A stretch of DNA of 64,000 nt, from assembly GCF_000384295.1 (NCBI RefSeq), contig NZ_KB913037.1, positions 4,908,868-4,972,867 of the forward strand, written 5' to 3'. The position numbers and the translations under genes are program-made. Below are positions 17,131 to 25,431 of the stretch, one piece after another (position 1 is the stretch's first letter; each line of letters opens with the position of its first letter). Under the pieces are notes generated by a model, which saw only the letters and a list, made by a program, of their open reading frames with translations, was not told the DNA's origin and ran no database searches. This stretch comes from Amycolatopsis balhimycina FH 1894. Lineage in GTDB: Bacteria > Actinomycetota > Actinomycetes > Mycobacteriales > Pseudonocardiaceae.

Positions 17131-17958
17131 TCACACACCCACGTTCTTCACCAGCAGGCCGGGGCCGCCCTGCTGAAGCTCCTTGGACAACGGCGTGTTC
17201 TTGTAGAACTGCGCGTAGATCCGGGCGACTGTGCCGTCCGCGACCGCCTTCGCCAAGCCGTCGTTGAGCTTGTTCAGCAGGTCCGTGTTCTTCTTGGCGA
17301 CGGCGAACGCGGACGGCGTGTCCTTGTCCTCGATCGTGTACCCGAGCTCCAGCGGGACCGCCGGGTTCTGGTCCAGGTACTTCCGGCCGATGTCCTGCGG
17401 CACGACCCACCCGTCGAGGGTGCCGTTCTTCAGCTGCGCGAAGCCCGCGTTGTAGTCGGGAAAGCGGACGACCTGGGCGCCGGCGACCTTGCCCGCGAAC
17501 TCGTCCTGCACCGAGCCCTGGACCACGCCGAGGCGCTTGCCCGACAACGCGGCGACGTCCTTGAGGTTCGCGCCCTTCGCCGTGACGACGGTGGTGAAGC
17601 CGGTGTTGTAGCCGTTGGAGAAGGCGACCGTCTTCTTGCGTGCCTCGGTGCTGGAGATCGTCGAGCTGCCGATGTCGAACTTCCCGTTCGCGACGCCGGC
17701 CAGGAGCCCGGCGAACTCCGTGCCGACGAACTCGACCTCGAAGCCCTCACGCTTGGCGATGTCGCGCAGCAGCTCGTTGTCGTAGCCGGTGAAGCGGCCG
17801 TTCTCCAGGTAGATCGACGGCGGGGCGTCGCTCAGGGTGCCGACGCGCAGGGTCTGGCCCGCGGCCGACGAGGAGCCCTGCCCGCCGCACGCGGCGAGGG
17901 TCAGGGTCAGCGCACTCGCGGCGACGGCCGCGGCGATCTTCGACAGCGTGGATCTCAT
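17131..17958 (-). CDS. Amino acid ABC transporter binding lipoprotein, first paralogue
   Basis: A 275-residue family 3 solute-binding lipoprotein and first gene of the operon. The signal peptide ends in LAAC at about residues 21-24. Core motifs are LRVGTLSDAPPSIYLENG, FTGYDNELLRDIAK and KFDIGSSTISSTEARKKT. It is the most divergent of the three paralogues. The gap upstream (17959-18107) should hold the operon promoter and carries a CGTCAGG/CCTGACG inverted repeat at 18001-18029. Confidence 0.92.
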   Translation of the reverse strand: MRSTLSKIAAAVAASALTLTLAACGGQGSSSAAGQTLRVGTLSDAPPSIYLENGRFTGYDNELLRDIAKREGFEVEFVGTEFAGLLAGVANGKFDIGSSTISSTEARKKTVAFSNGYNTGFTTVVTAKGANLKDVAALSGKRLGVVQGSVQDEFAGKVAGAQVVRFPDYNAGFAQLKNGTLDGWVVPQDIGRKYLDQNPAVPLELGYTIEDKDTPSAFAVAKKNTDLLNKLNDGLAKAVADGTVARIYAQFYKNTPLSKELQQGGPGLLVKNVGV

Positions 17959-18000
17959 CGCTTCTTCCCGAGGTTGGCGCGCCGGGGCGCGCGGAAAGCA

Positions 18001-18029
18001 CGTCAGGTCACTGGGTAAACGTCCTGACG
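18001..18029. promoter_or_regulatory. Inverted repeat upstream of the amino acid ABC operon
   Basis: CGTCAGG and CCTGACG form perfect 7-bp arms 15 bp apart, 43-71 bp upstream of the first binding-protein start, in the only sizeable gap before the operon. Possible operator; alternatively, on the minus strand, a weak terminator hairpin for purB, which ends at 18108. Confidence 0.4.
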
Positions 18030-18107
18030 CTCCGGTTTCAGCGATCGAGATTAGGGATTTCGCCCGTTCGTGTGGATTCGTTCCAGTCCGTGGACGGGTG
18101 CGTCAGC

Positions 18108-19535
18108 TCACAGGATCGGCTGCGGCGCGTAGCCCGCCGCCTCGGGGAACCGCTCGAGAACCTGCGCGACACGCTCGGCCACCTGGGCGACCTGACGACC
18201 GGCGGTGCCGGTGAAGGAAATCCGGTCCGCGAGGAGTTTGTCCAGCTCACCGCGGTCGAGCGGGATGCGCTCGTCGGCGGCGAAGCGGTCGAGGAGGTCG
18301 TTCTCGGCGCGGCCTTCCCGCATCTCCAGCGCGACGGCGACGGCGTTCTCCTTGATGGCTTCGTGGGCCGTCTCACGTCCGACCCCCGCGCGGACGGACG
18401 CCATGAGCACCTTCGTCGTGGTGAGGAACGGCAGGTAGCGATCAAGCTCACGCTCGATCACCGCCGGGAAGGCGCCGAACTCGGTGAGCACCGTGAGGAA
18501 CGTCTCCAGCAGGCCGTCGAGGGCGAAGAACGCGTCCGGCAGCGCGACGCGGCGGACGACCGAGTCGGAGACGTCGCCCTCGTTCCACTGGTCGCCGGCC
18601 AGCTCGCCGATCATCGACAGGTAGCCGCGGAGCACGACGGCGAGGCCGTTGACGCGCTCGCACGAGCGGGTGTTCATCTTGTGCGGCATGGCGGACGAGC
18701 CGACCTGACCCGGCTTGAAGCCCTCGGTGACTAGCTCGTGGCCGGCCATCAGCCGGATGGTCTTGGCCACGCTGGACGGCGCCGCGGCGAGCTGGACCAC
18801 AGTGGACAGCACGTCGAAGTCGAGCGAGCGCGGGTACACCTGGCCGACGCTGACGAACCGGCGGCCGAACCCGAGGTGCCGCATGACACGCTCTTCGAGC
18901 TGGTCCAAAGTGGACTCGTCACCGAGCAGGTCGAGCATGTCCTGCGCGGTGCCGACCGGGCCCTTGATGCCGCGCAGCGGGTAGCGGTCGATCAGGTTGT
19001 CGAGCCGCTCGAAGGCGACAAGGAGCTCGTCGGCCGCCGTGGCGAACCGCTTGCCGAGGGTGGTGGCCTGGGCGGCGACGTTGTGCGAGCGCCCGGTCAT
19101 GACGGTGTCGGCGTGCTCGACGGCGAGGGCGGCCAGCCGGGCCAGCACGGCCGCGACGCGGGACCGCACGAGCTCCAGCGAGCGGAGCAGCTGGAGCTGC
19201 TCGACGTTCTCGGTGAGGTCGCGCGAGGTCATGCCCTTGTGGATGTGCTCCTGCCCGGCGAGGTCGCTGAACTCCTCGATGCGGGCCTTGACGTCGTGAC
19301 GGGTGACGCGCTCCCGGGCGGCGATCGACTCCAGCCGCACGTCGTCAAGCACCTGCTCGTAGGCCTCGATCACGCCGTCGGGCACCTCGACGCCGAGGTC
19401 TTTCTGTGCCTTGAGGACGGCGAGCCAGAGCTGCCGTTCCAGGACGACCTTGTATTCCGGCGACCAGAGCGAGACCAGCTCCGCCGAGGCGTAGCGGGCA
19501 GCGAGCACGTTCGGAATGCGGGGCTTGTCCGTCAC
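18108..19535 (-). CDS. purB: Adenylosuccinate lyase
   Basis: PurB cleaves SAICAR to AICAR and adenylosuccinate to AMP, each with release of fumarate. The 475-residue length fits the family. The signature GSSAMPHKMN carries the catalytic serine loop; TSRDLTENVEQ and TGRSHNVAAQATTLG are the other conserved blocks. GTG 19535 is chosen, with GAGGG upstream; 19 further upstream codons are open but not PurB-like. A separate promoter is likely because the secreted amidase on its upstream side is unrelated. Confidence 0.95.
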   Translation of the reverse strand: MTDKPRIPNVLAARYASAELVSLWSPEYKVVLERQLWLAVLKAQKDLGVEVPDGVIEAYEQVLDDVRLESIAARERVTRHDVKARIEEFSDLAGQEHIHKGMTSRDLTENVEQLQLLRSLELVRSRVAAVLARLAALAVEHADTVMTGRSHNVAAQATTLGKRFATAADELLVAFERLDNLIDRYPLRGIKGPVGTAQDMLDLLGDESTLDQLEERVMRHLGFGRRFVSVGQVYPRSLDFDVLSTVVQLAAAPSSVAKTIRLMAGHELVTEGFKPGQVGSSAMPHKMNTRSCERVNGLAVVLRGYLSMIGELAGDQWNEGDVSDSVVRRVALPDAFFALDGLLETFLTVLTEFGAFPAVIERELDRYLPFLTTTKVLMASVRAGVGRETAHEAIKENAVAVALEMREGRAENDLLDRFAADERIPLDRGELDKLLADRISFTGTAGRQVAQVAERVAQVLERFPEAAGYAPQPIL

Positions 19536-19602
19536 GCCCTCACGATACCTGCGCAGGTCAGCGCGGTGACGGCCCGGGGCACGGGCCGCCACCGCACCCC
19601 GG

Positions 19603-20964
19603 TCAGGACTCGTAGGGCAGTGCCTTGACGTCGGACGCCTTCACGTAGACGACGCGGTGGTTGTACGAGATCTGGAAGTACGTCTCACCGCCGAGGACGA
19701 GCGTGTGGTTCGCGGGCACGCCGGCCGGGTCGAACCGCGCGTAGTAGTTCTCCGCCCGGAACGAGCCCGTCGCGAGGTAGCTCTGGCCGGCGGGCAGCGT
19801 CCACGGGATCGGCGCGACCGTCCAGATCGGGTCGAACGGGATCGCCGCCGGGTACTCGGACTGCTCGGGGTAGGCGCGCCCGTAGAGCGGAACCGAGGCG
19901 ACGCCGTCGGGAGCGGTCAGCAGCAGGCCGCAGGCGGGCCGCGTCGCGCGGTGACCCGGGTTGCTGAACCAAGCCTTCTGCCCGCCGTACCAGATCGCCG
20001 TCCAGTCACCCTGCTGCCCGGCGAGCGCGTAGGAACGGCCGGCGACCGCCTTGTCGCTCCAGTCGTCGATCGCGGTCGTGCCGGGCGAGCCGTCCGGGTG
20101 GTTCACCGGGTCGGTGATCAGCGGCGCGGTCTCGTCGGGCGCGGTACGCAGGTAGACGAAGTTCGCGCCGTGCGACGGCAGCGGCGTGCACGTCCCGGCC
20201 GCGTCACAGGTCGTCATCGGGGGCTGGTTCGCCGCGTAGTCCGGGTTGATCGTGACGACCTGGCTGTCCGCGGCACCGGTGGCCTTGATCGGCGCGCCGA
20301 GCAGGTCCATGTAGTGCGCCCAGTCCCAGTAGGGGCCCGGGTCCCAGTGCGCGGCCACGAAGTTCTTCGTGCGTTCCCGCGAGATGTCTTCGTGGCCCAG
20401 GATGTGCTTGCGGTCCAGCGGGATGTGGTACTTCGCCGCCAGGTACTTCACCAGCGCCGCGGAGGCGCGGTACATCTGCTCGGTGTACCAGGTGCCGCCC
20501 TGGGCCGCGATGCCTTCGTGCTCGATGCCGATCGAATGCTCGTTCATCGTCCAGTTGCCGGCGTGCCAGGCGACGTCCTTGGTCGGCACCATCTGCGTGA
20601 CCTGCCCGTCGGACGAGCGGATCACGTAGTGCGAACTGGCCCCGCTCGCCGGGTTCCGGAACGACCCGATGGCCTGGTCGTACGGGCTCGCGGTGCTGCT
20701 CGGCAAGCTTTCGGTGTCGTGGATGACGATGTACTGGATCTTCTGGCCGTCAGCCGGCCGGTTCGCGGGATCGTAGTTGCCGTAGTTGTTCGGGTCGCTG
20801 TGGTCGGCACTGGACCAGTCGTACCCCGCCGGCACGAACCGGCAGTCGAGGTTCGCCGGGCATTCCGGCGCCGGGGTGTCCTGCGCGTGCGCCGTGACGG
20901 GCAGCGCGGCGGAGACGACCAGCGCGAACACCGCGGCAGTCAGGGTTCTGACGGTGAAGGGCAT
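19603..20964 (-). CDS. Secreted N-acetylmuramoyl-L-alanine amidase (Amidase_2 / PGRP fold)
   Basis: A 453-residue exported protein. A signal peptide (about 1-27, ending AHA-QD) precedes an Amidase_2 domain at about 70-230. Zinc ligands are visible: His in IVIHDTES, and His and Asp in ILGHEDI and WDPGPYWDW. It cleaves the bond between MurNAc and the peptide stem. The C-terminal 200 residues contain SH3-like segments (FVYLRTAPDE, GDWTAIWYGGQKAWF) that probably bind cell wall. Confidence 0.88.
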   Translation of the reverse strand: MPFTVRTLTAAVFALVVSAALPVTAHAQDTPAPECPANLDCRFVPAGYDWSSADHSDPNNYGNYDPANRPADGQKIQYIVIHDTESLPSSTASPYDQAIGSFRNPASGASSHYVIRSSDGQVTQMVPTKDVAWHAGNWTMNEHSIGIEHEGIAAQGGTWYTEQMYRASAALVKYLAAKYHIPLDRKHILGHEDISRERTKNFVAAHWDPGPYWDWAHYMDLLGAPIKATGAADSQVVTINPDYAANQPPMTTCDAAGTCTPLPSHGANFVYLRTAPDETAPLITDPVNHPDGSPGTTAIDDWSDKAVAGRSYALAGQQGDWTAIWYGGQKAWFSNPGHRATRPACGLLLTAPDGVASVPLYGRAYPEQSEYPAAIPFDPIWTVAPIPWTLPAGQSYLATGSFRAENYYARFDPAGVPANHTLVLGGETYFQISYNHRVVYVKASDVKALPYES

Positions 20965-21003
20965 CAGGCATGGTCCCAGAAATTCCGCTGCTGTGAAGCG
21001 CTT

Positions 21004-22161
21004 TCACCATTCCGCGAAGCCGCCGTCTTCGTGACGCCACACCGGCGACCGCCACGCGTGCCCGGCCTCGTCGGCCCGGCGGACGGCGGCCTCGTCGATC
21101 TCGATGCCGAGGCCGGGCCCGAGCGGGCGGGCCGCGTAACCGTCGCGGAAGGCGAAGATCGACGGGTCGGCGAGGTAGCTGTGCTCCCGTCCTTCGTGGT
21201 AGTGCATGCCCGCACTCTGTTCCTGGATCAGGAAGTTCGGCGTCGCGAACGCGACCTGCAGCGACGCGGCCAAGGAGATCGGGCCGAGCGGGCAGTGCGG
21301 CGCCAGCGAAGCGCCGTACATCTCGGCGAGGGCGCCGATCCGCCGCAGCTCGGAAATCCCGCCCGCGTGCGACGGGTCCGGCTGGACCACCGCGACGCCG
21401 GCGTCGAGCACCGGCTTGAACTCCCAGCGCGAGAAGAGCCGCTCGCCGAGCGCGATCGGCACCGTGGACGCCTCGACGACCGAGCGCAGCGCGTCACCCT
21501 GCGTCTCCGGCAGCACCGGTTCCTCGACGAACATCGGCTGGACGTCTTCGAGGAGGCGCACCAGCCGGCGCGCCATCGCGGGTGAGACGCGGCCGTGGAA
21601 GTCGATCGCGAGGTCGCGGTGCGGGCCGAGCACCTCCCGCGCCTCCCACGCCCGCGCCACCGCGGCGTCGGCTTCCGCGGGCGACGCGATCGCGAGCATC
21701 GGGCCGGCGACGTTCATCTTCACCGCCGTGAACCCCGCCTCGACCTGCGCGGCCACGGCTTCGCGGATGCCGGCGGGCCGGTCGCCGCCGACCCAGCTGT
21801 AGACCCGGACGCGGTCGCGGACCGGGCCGCCGAGCAGCTCGTGCACCGGCGCGTCGCGCACCTTCCCGGCGATGTCCCACAGCGCCTGGTCGAAGCCGGA
21901 CAACGCGCTCGACAGCACCGGGCCACCGCGGTAGAACCCGCCGCGGCGCAGGACCTGCCAGTGGTCCTCGATGCGCAGCGGGTCCTGCCCGATCAGCAGC
22001 TCGGACAGCTCGTGCACGGCCGCGCGGACGGTCCCCGCGCGGCCCTCGACCACGGGCTCGCCCCAGCCGCTGATCCCCTCGTCGGTGCTGACCTTGAGGA
22101 ACAGCCAGCGCGGCGCGACCAGAAAAGTTTCGATGCCGGTGATCTTCACCCGTGTCCCCAT
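21004..22161 (-). CDS. dgoD: D-galactonate dehydratase (enolase superfamily)
   Basis: DgoD dehydrates D-galactonate to 2-keto-3-deoxygalactonate. The 385 residues match the E. coli family member I recall along their whole length: PRWLFLKVSTDEGISGWGEP, RGGFYRGGP, YSWVGGDRPA. Metal ligands are Asp187 (DFHGR), Glu213 (VEEP) and Glu240 (GERLFSR); the acid/base residues are His189 and His289 (APHCPLGP). The ATG follows the SDR stop with no gap, so the two are one transcript. A related enolase-family sugar-acid substrate is possible, but the similarity is strong. Confidence 0.92.
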   Translation of the reverse strand: MGTRVKITGIETFLVAPRWLFLKVSTDEGISGWGEPVVEGRAGTVRAAVHELSELLIGQDPLRIEDHWQVLRRGGFYRGGPVLSSALSGFDQALWDIAGKVRDAPVHELLGGPVRDRVRVYSWVGGDRPAGIREAVAAQVEAGFTAVKMNVAGPMLAIASPAEADAAVARAWEAREVLGPHRDLAIDFHGRVSPAMARRLVRLLEDVQPMFVEEPVLPETQGDALRSVVEASTVPIALGERLFSRWEFKPVLDAGVAVVQPDPSHAGGISELRRIGALAEMYGASLAPHCPLGPISLAASLQVAFATPNFLIQEQSAGMHYHEGREHSYLADPSIFAFRDGYAARPLGPGLGIEIDEAAVRRADEAGHAWRSPVWRHEDGGFAEW

Positions 22162-22845
22162 CTACGCGGAATCCTTGGCGGCGGACCAGCCGCCGTCGAC
22201 GGTCAGTTCGGCGCCGGTGACGAACGACGCCGCGTCCGAAAGCAGGAAGGCGATCACGTTCGCCACCTCCTCCGGCTTGCCGAGCCGGCCGGCCGGCGTC
22301 GCCCGGGCGCTGCGTTCGCGGTCCTGGCGCGAGATGTGTTTCCAGGCCTCGGTCAGCACCGGCCCCGGCAGCACGGAGTTGACCCGGACGGCGGGGGCGT
22401 ATTCGACGGCCAGCTGCCGGGCCAGCGCGACCAGCGCGCCCTTGCTCGCGGCGTACGCGGGGTGGCCCGGCAGGCCGAAGTGCGCGTGCACCGACGAGAC
22501 CAGCACGATCGCGCCACCTCGGGCCCGCAGCGACGGCAGGCAGGCCCGGACGGCGAGGTAGCTGCCGGTCAGGTTGACGTCGAGCTGGCGCTGCCACTCG
22601 GCGAGGCCGATCTCGTGCAGCGGCCCGGTGCTGGGCGCGTAGGCGTTGCTGACCAGGGCGTCCACCTCTCCGATGTTCGCCCACGTCGCTTCGTCGCTCA
22701 CCGAGCCCCGGATCGGCGTGACACCGCCGGGGAGTTCGGCGATGTCCACGCCGAGGACGCGGTAGCCGTCGTCGAGCAGCTTCGCCGCGGTCGCCGCTCC
22801 GATCCCCGACGCCGCTCCCGTCACCACGGCCGTACGCGCGGACAT
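22162..22845 (-). CDS. Short-chain dehydrogenase, probably sugar dehydrogenase
   Basis: A 227-residue classical SDR: TGAASGIG cofactor motif near the N-terminus, a catalytic Ser in VSSVHAHFG, Tyr and Lys in YAASKG, and PAGRLGKPEEVANV toward the C-terminus. ATG 22845 is preferred because GAGGAG precedes it; the open frame extends 13 codons upstream. Directly upstream of dgoD and divergent from a lactonase, it could oxidise D-galactose or a similar sugar to its lactone. That role is inferred from context only. Confidence 0.85.
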   Translation of the reverse strand: MSARTAVVTGAASGIGAATAAKLLDDGYRVLGVDIAELPGGVTPIRGSVSDEATWANIGEVDALVSNAYAPSTGPLHEIGLAEWQRQLDVNLTGSYLAVRACLPSLRARGGAIVLVSSVHAHFGLPGHPAYAASKGALVALARQLAVEYAPAVRVNSVLPGPVLTEAWKHISRQDRERSARATPAGRLGKPEEVANVIAFLLSDAASFVTGAELTVDGGWSAAKDSA

Positions 22846-22904
22846 CGCCGTCTCCTCTCGGACGTCGTCAGCCAGGACCAGCATGCCGTGTCGCCTCGAC
22901 CGTC

Positions 22905-22930
22905 GCCAAATTAAATCCGAAAATATAACG
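22905..22930. promoter_or_regulatory. AT-rich divergent promoter region of the sugar-acid cluster
   Basis: A 20-bp stretch (22911-22930) is almost free of G and C, against a background near 70% G+C, and includes AATTAAATC and AAAATATAAC. It lies 60-90 bp from both divergent starts (SDR at 22845, lactonase at 22998), so it probably contains the shared promoter and operator. The FadR-type regulator at 24047 is the candidate ligand-responsive factor. Confidence 0.5.
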
Positions 22931-22997
22931 GCCCCGGGGACCTGCCACGCTGGCTACCGGCCGGGGGCCCGGGTCGAGACGCTGTTGAGGAGCGCGC

Positions 22998-24005
22998 ATG
23001 GCTGAACTGGTCTTCGTCGGGTGCTACACGGGCGACGCGGGGAAAGGCACCGGGATCACGACGCTCTCGCGTTCGCCTACGGGCGAGCTGACGGAGATCT
23101 CGGCGCTGGCCCTGGAGTCCCCGTCGTGGCTCGTGCGCCACCCGTCGTTGCCGGTGCTGTACGCGGCGAACGAGACGGCTCCGGGCGCGGTGACGGCGTT
23201 GTCCTTCTCCTCCTCCGGTGTGCTGTCGGTGCTGGGCTCGGCCGAGACGGGCGGCGCGCACCCGTGCCACCTGGCGGTGACGCCGGACGGCCGGTTCCTG
23301 CTGTGCGCCAACTACACCGGGGGCAGCCTGGCGGTGTTCTCCCTGTCGCCTTCGGGTGCGCTCGGCGCCCGGACGGCGCTGGTCCAGCACAGCGGCAGCG
23401 GCCCGGTTTCCGACCGCCAGGAGGCCGCGCACGTCCACATGGCGGTGCCGTCGCCGGACGGTTCCGTCGTGAGCGCGGTCGACCTCGGCACCGACGAGAT
23501 CCGCAGCTACACGCTGTCTTCGTCGGGTTCGCTGGAGCCGCTGGCGGTGTCTTCGCTGCCGCTGGGCACCGGCCCGCGCCAGCTGGTGCGCCGCCCGGGC
23601 ACGGATCTGGCGTACGTCGCCGGGGAGCTGGCCGGGACGGTCGTGACAGTCCGGGAGACCTCGCCGGGTGCGTTCTCGGTGGTTTCCTCGACGGTTTCGA
23701 CGCTTTCGCCGTCTCCGGGCCCGAACCTGGTGGCCCACCTCGAGCTGACCGGCGAGCGCCTGTACGTGTCGAACCGCGGCCCGGACTGTGTCACGGAGTT
23801 CGCCCTGGACGACACGGCCGCGGTGGCGGACCAGCCGTGCGGCGCGAATCCCCGGCACTTCGCCCTGGTCGACGGGACCTGTTACGTCGCGGCCCAGTCG
23901 GAGGACGCGATCACGGCGTTCACCCTGACCGCGTCGGGCGACGCGGAGCTGCGGTACCACCCGACGGGGTCGCCGACGTTCGTGCTCCCGGTTTCCCTGC
24001 CCTGA
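22998..24005 (+). CDS. Lactonase family protein (6-phosphogluconolactonase-like beta-propeller)
   Basis: A 335-residue seven-bladed propeller of the YbhE/Pgl-type lactonase family. Recognised by FVGCYTGDAGKGTGI at the start, GGAHPCHLAVTPDGRFLLCANY, AHVHMAVPSPDGS and GPRQLVRRPG. It would hydrolyse a sugar lactone. ATG 22998 has GAGGAG at good spacing. It is divergent from the SDR-dgoD pair, giving a consistent dehydrogenase, lactonase, dehydratase order for aldose breakdown. Confidence 0.85.
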   Translation: MAELVFVGCYTGDAGKGTGITTLSRSPTGELTEISALALESPSWLVRHPSLPVLYAANETAPGAVTALSFSSSGVLSVLGSAETGGAHPCHLAVTPDGRFLLCANYTGGSLAVFSLSPSGALGARTALVQHSGSGPVSDRQEAAHVHMAVPSPDGSVVSAVDLGTDEIRSYTLSSSGSLEPLAVSSLPLGTGPRQLVRRPGTDLAYVAGELAGTVVTVRETSPGAFSVVSSTVSTLSPSPGPNLVAHLELTGERLYVSNRGPDCVTEFALDDTAAVADQPCGANPRHFALVDGTCYVAAQSEDAITAFTLTASGDAELRYHPTGSPTFVLPVSLP

Positions 24006-24046
24006 CCGTAGGATTCTCCCCACCTGCCAGCTGAGAGGGCGTTCCC

Positions 24047-24751
24047 TTGACCGAACACCGGCCACGCGGCTTGCACGGCCAGACCGTGGAGGCACTGGCC
24101 AGCCGGATCCTCTCCGACGAATGGGGCGAAGGCACCGTCCTGGACCTGCCCGCGCTGCGCGAAGAACTCGACATCAGCCTGACCGCGCTGCGCGAGGCGC
24201 TGAAGGTGCTGGCCGCGAAGGGGATGATCGACGCGCGGCAGAAGCGCGGCACGTTCGTCCAGCCGCGCGAGAAGTGGAACATGCTCGACGCCGACGTCAT
24301 GCGCTGGCAGACCGCGGCCGCCGAGGATCCGGGGCTGCTCGACGAGCTCACCGAGGTCCGTGCGGTCGTGGAGCCCGCCGCCGCGCGGATCGCCGCCGAC
24401 CGCGCGTCCGGCGAGGACGTCGAGGCGCTGCGGGAAGCGCTGTCCGACATGGCCGCCGCGGGCGACGACCCCGAAGCCTGCGTCCAGGCCGACCTCGCCT
24501 TCCACCGGCGGCTGATGGCCGCCACCCACAACAACTTCCTGGTGCGGATGGAACGGGTCATCGCGATCGGCCTGGCCGAGCGCGACAAGCTGGTACACGG
24601 CGATCCGACGGCGGAGGACCCGGTGCCGAGCCACCGGAAGGTGTTCGACGCGATCGTCGCCCGTGACCCCGCGGCGGCCGAGCAGGCGATGCTCACCCTG
24701 GTCGCCAAGTCCCGCGAGGACCTCGAAAAGGCTCAGCGCACCCGGTCGTGA
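24047..24751 (+). CDS. GntR/FadR-family regulator, DgoR-like
   Basis: A 234-residue regulator: an N-terminal winged helix (LPALREELDISLTALREALK, recognition helix about 42-61, then KRGTFVQPR wing) and a C-terminal FCD domain with metal-binding residues in DLAFHRRL and SHRKVF. The start codon is probably TTG 24047, after GAGAGGG. It is close behind the lactonase and most likely controls the sugar-acid cluster with a sugar acid as effector. Its stop codon abuts the large palindrome at 24751. Confidence 0.85.
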   Translation: MTEHRPRGLHGQTVEALASRILSDEWGEGTVLDLPALREELDISLTALREALKVLAAKGMIDARQKRGTFVQPREKWNMLDADVMRWQTAAAEDPGLLDELTEVRAVVEPAAARIAADRASGEDVEALREALSDMAAAGDDPEACVQADLAFHRRLMAATHNNFLVRMERVIAIGLAERDKLVHGDPTAEDPVPSHRKVFDAIVARDPAAAEQAMLTLVAKSREDLEKAQRTRS

Positions 24752-24811
24752 AAGTCCGTGAATGGCACATTGAGGGACTCTAAGTCCCTCAATGTGCCAT
24801 TCACGGACTTT
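24751..24811. repeat. Perfect 29-bp inverted repeat at the convergent GntR/TetR junction
   Basis: Arms 24751-24779 and 24783-24811 around a 3-nt loop. The core is GTGAATGGCACATTGAGGG. It begins at the last base of the GntR stop codon and runs into the end of the TetR gene, whose final codons and TGA (24801-24803) lie inside the right arm. It should act as a bidirectional terminator. Same family at 41140, 54757 and, interrupted, at 38456. Confidence 0.9.
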
Positions 24812-25397
24812 CGAGGGCCCCGCGCAGCATCCGGGCCGCCGCCGCGCGCGGGGCCGGGTCGATCGCGATCAGCGCGTTGACGACCGCGCCGTCGACCAGT
24901 GCCACCAGCCGGTCCAGCTCGGCCTCCGTGACGGGCGTGCCCGAGCGGGCGAAGATCTCCGTCAGCAGCTCGTTGAGCTGGGCCGACAGCGTCCGCATCA
25001 ACGGCCGCAGGTAGGGACGGCGGCCGGTCGCGACCAGCCGCTCGTACCGCAGGAGCACGGCTTCGGCGTCGGCGTCGGCGTCACCGCTCGCCGGGCCCAG
25101 CAGCATCTCCAGCACCAGCTCGACGGTCGCCTGCACGCCGCGGTTGCGGGTCGCGAGCTCCTCCAGCCGGCGGCGGCCGGTCGCCAGCTCGGCCTTCGAG
25201 TGGTGCTCGACGGCCGCCGTGACCAGGTCTTCCAGGGATTTGAAGTAGTACGTCGTCGACGCGAGCGGCAGGCCGGCCCGTTCGGCGACCGCCCGGTGCC
25301 GGACGGCGTCGAACCCGCCCTCGACGAGCAGTTTCGCGGCGGCCTCGACGAGCGCGGCGCGCCGTCGCTCCCCTTTGGGGGTGGTCGCAGCGGTCAT
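24801..25397 (-). CDS. TetR-family transcriptional regulator
   Basis: A 198-residue TetR protein: N-terminal helix-turn-helix (AVAERAGLPLASTTYYFKSL, about 39-58) and an all-helical ligand-binding half. No obvious target is adjacent; the neighbours are a convergent GntR gene and a membrane protein-sigma pair on the same strand. The last codons come from the large palindrome at 24751-24811, so insertion of that element may have set the present C-terminus (ESP). Confidence 0.85.
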   Translation of the reverse strand: MTAATTPKGERRRAALVEAAAKLLVEGGFDAVRHRAVAERAGLPLASTTYYFKSLEDLVTAAVEHHSKAELATGRRRLEELATRNRGVQATVELVLEMLLGPASGDADADAEAVLLRYERLVATGRRPYLRPLMRTLSAQLNELLTEIFARSGTPVTEAELDRLVALVDGAVVNALIAIDPAPRAAAARMLRGALESP

Positions 25398-25431
25398 GGC
25401 CGGTCATTCTGCCAACCGGGTCGTGCCAGGT

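Noticed and set aside
24751..24811. CRISPR repeat or IS terminal repeat
   Set aside because: Copies are single, tens of kb apart and perfectly palindromic, with no spacers, cas genes or transposase.
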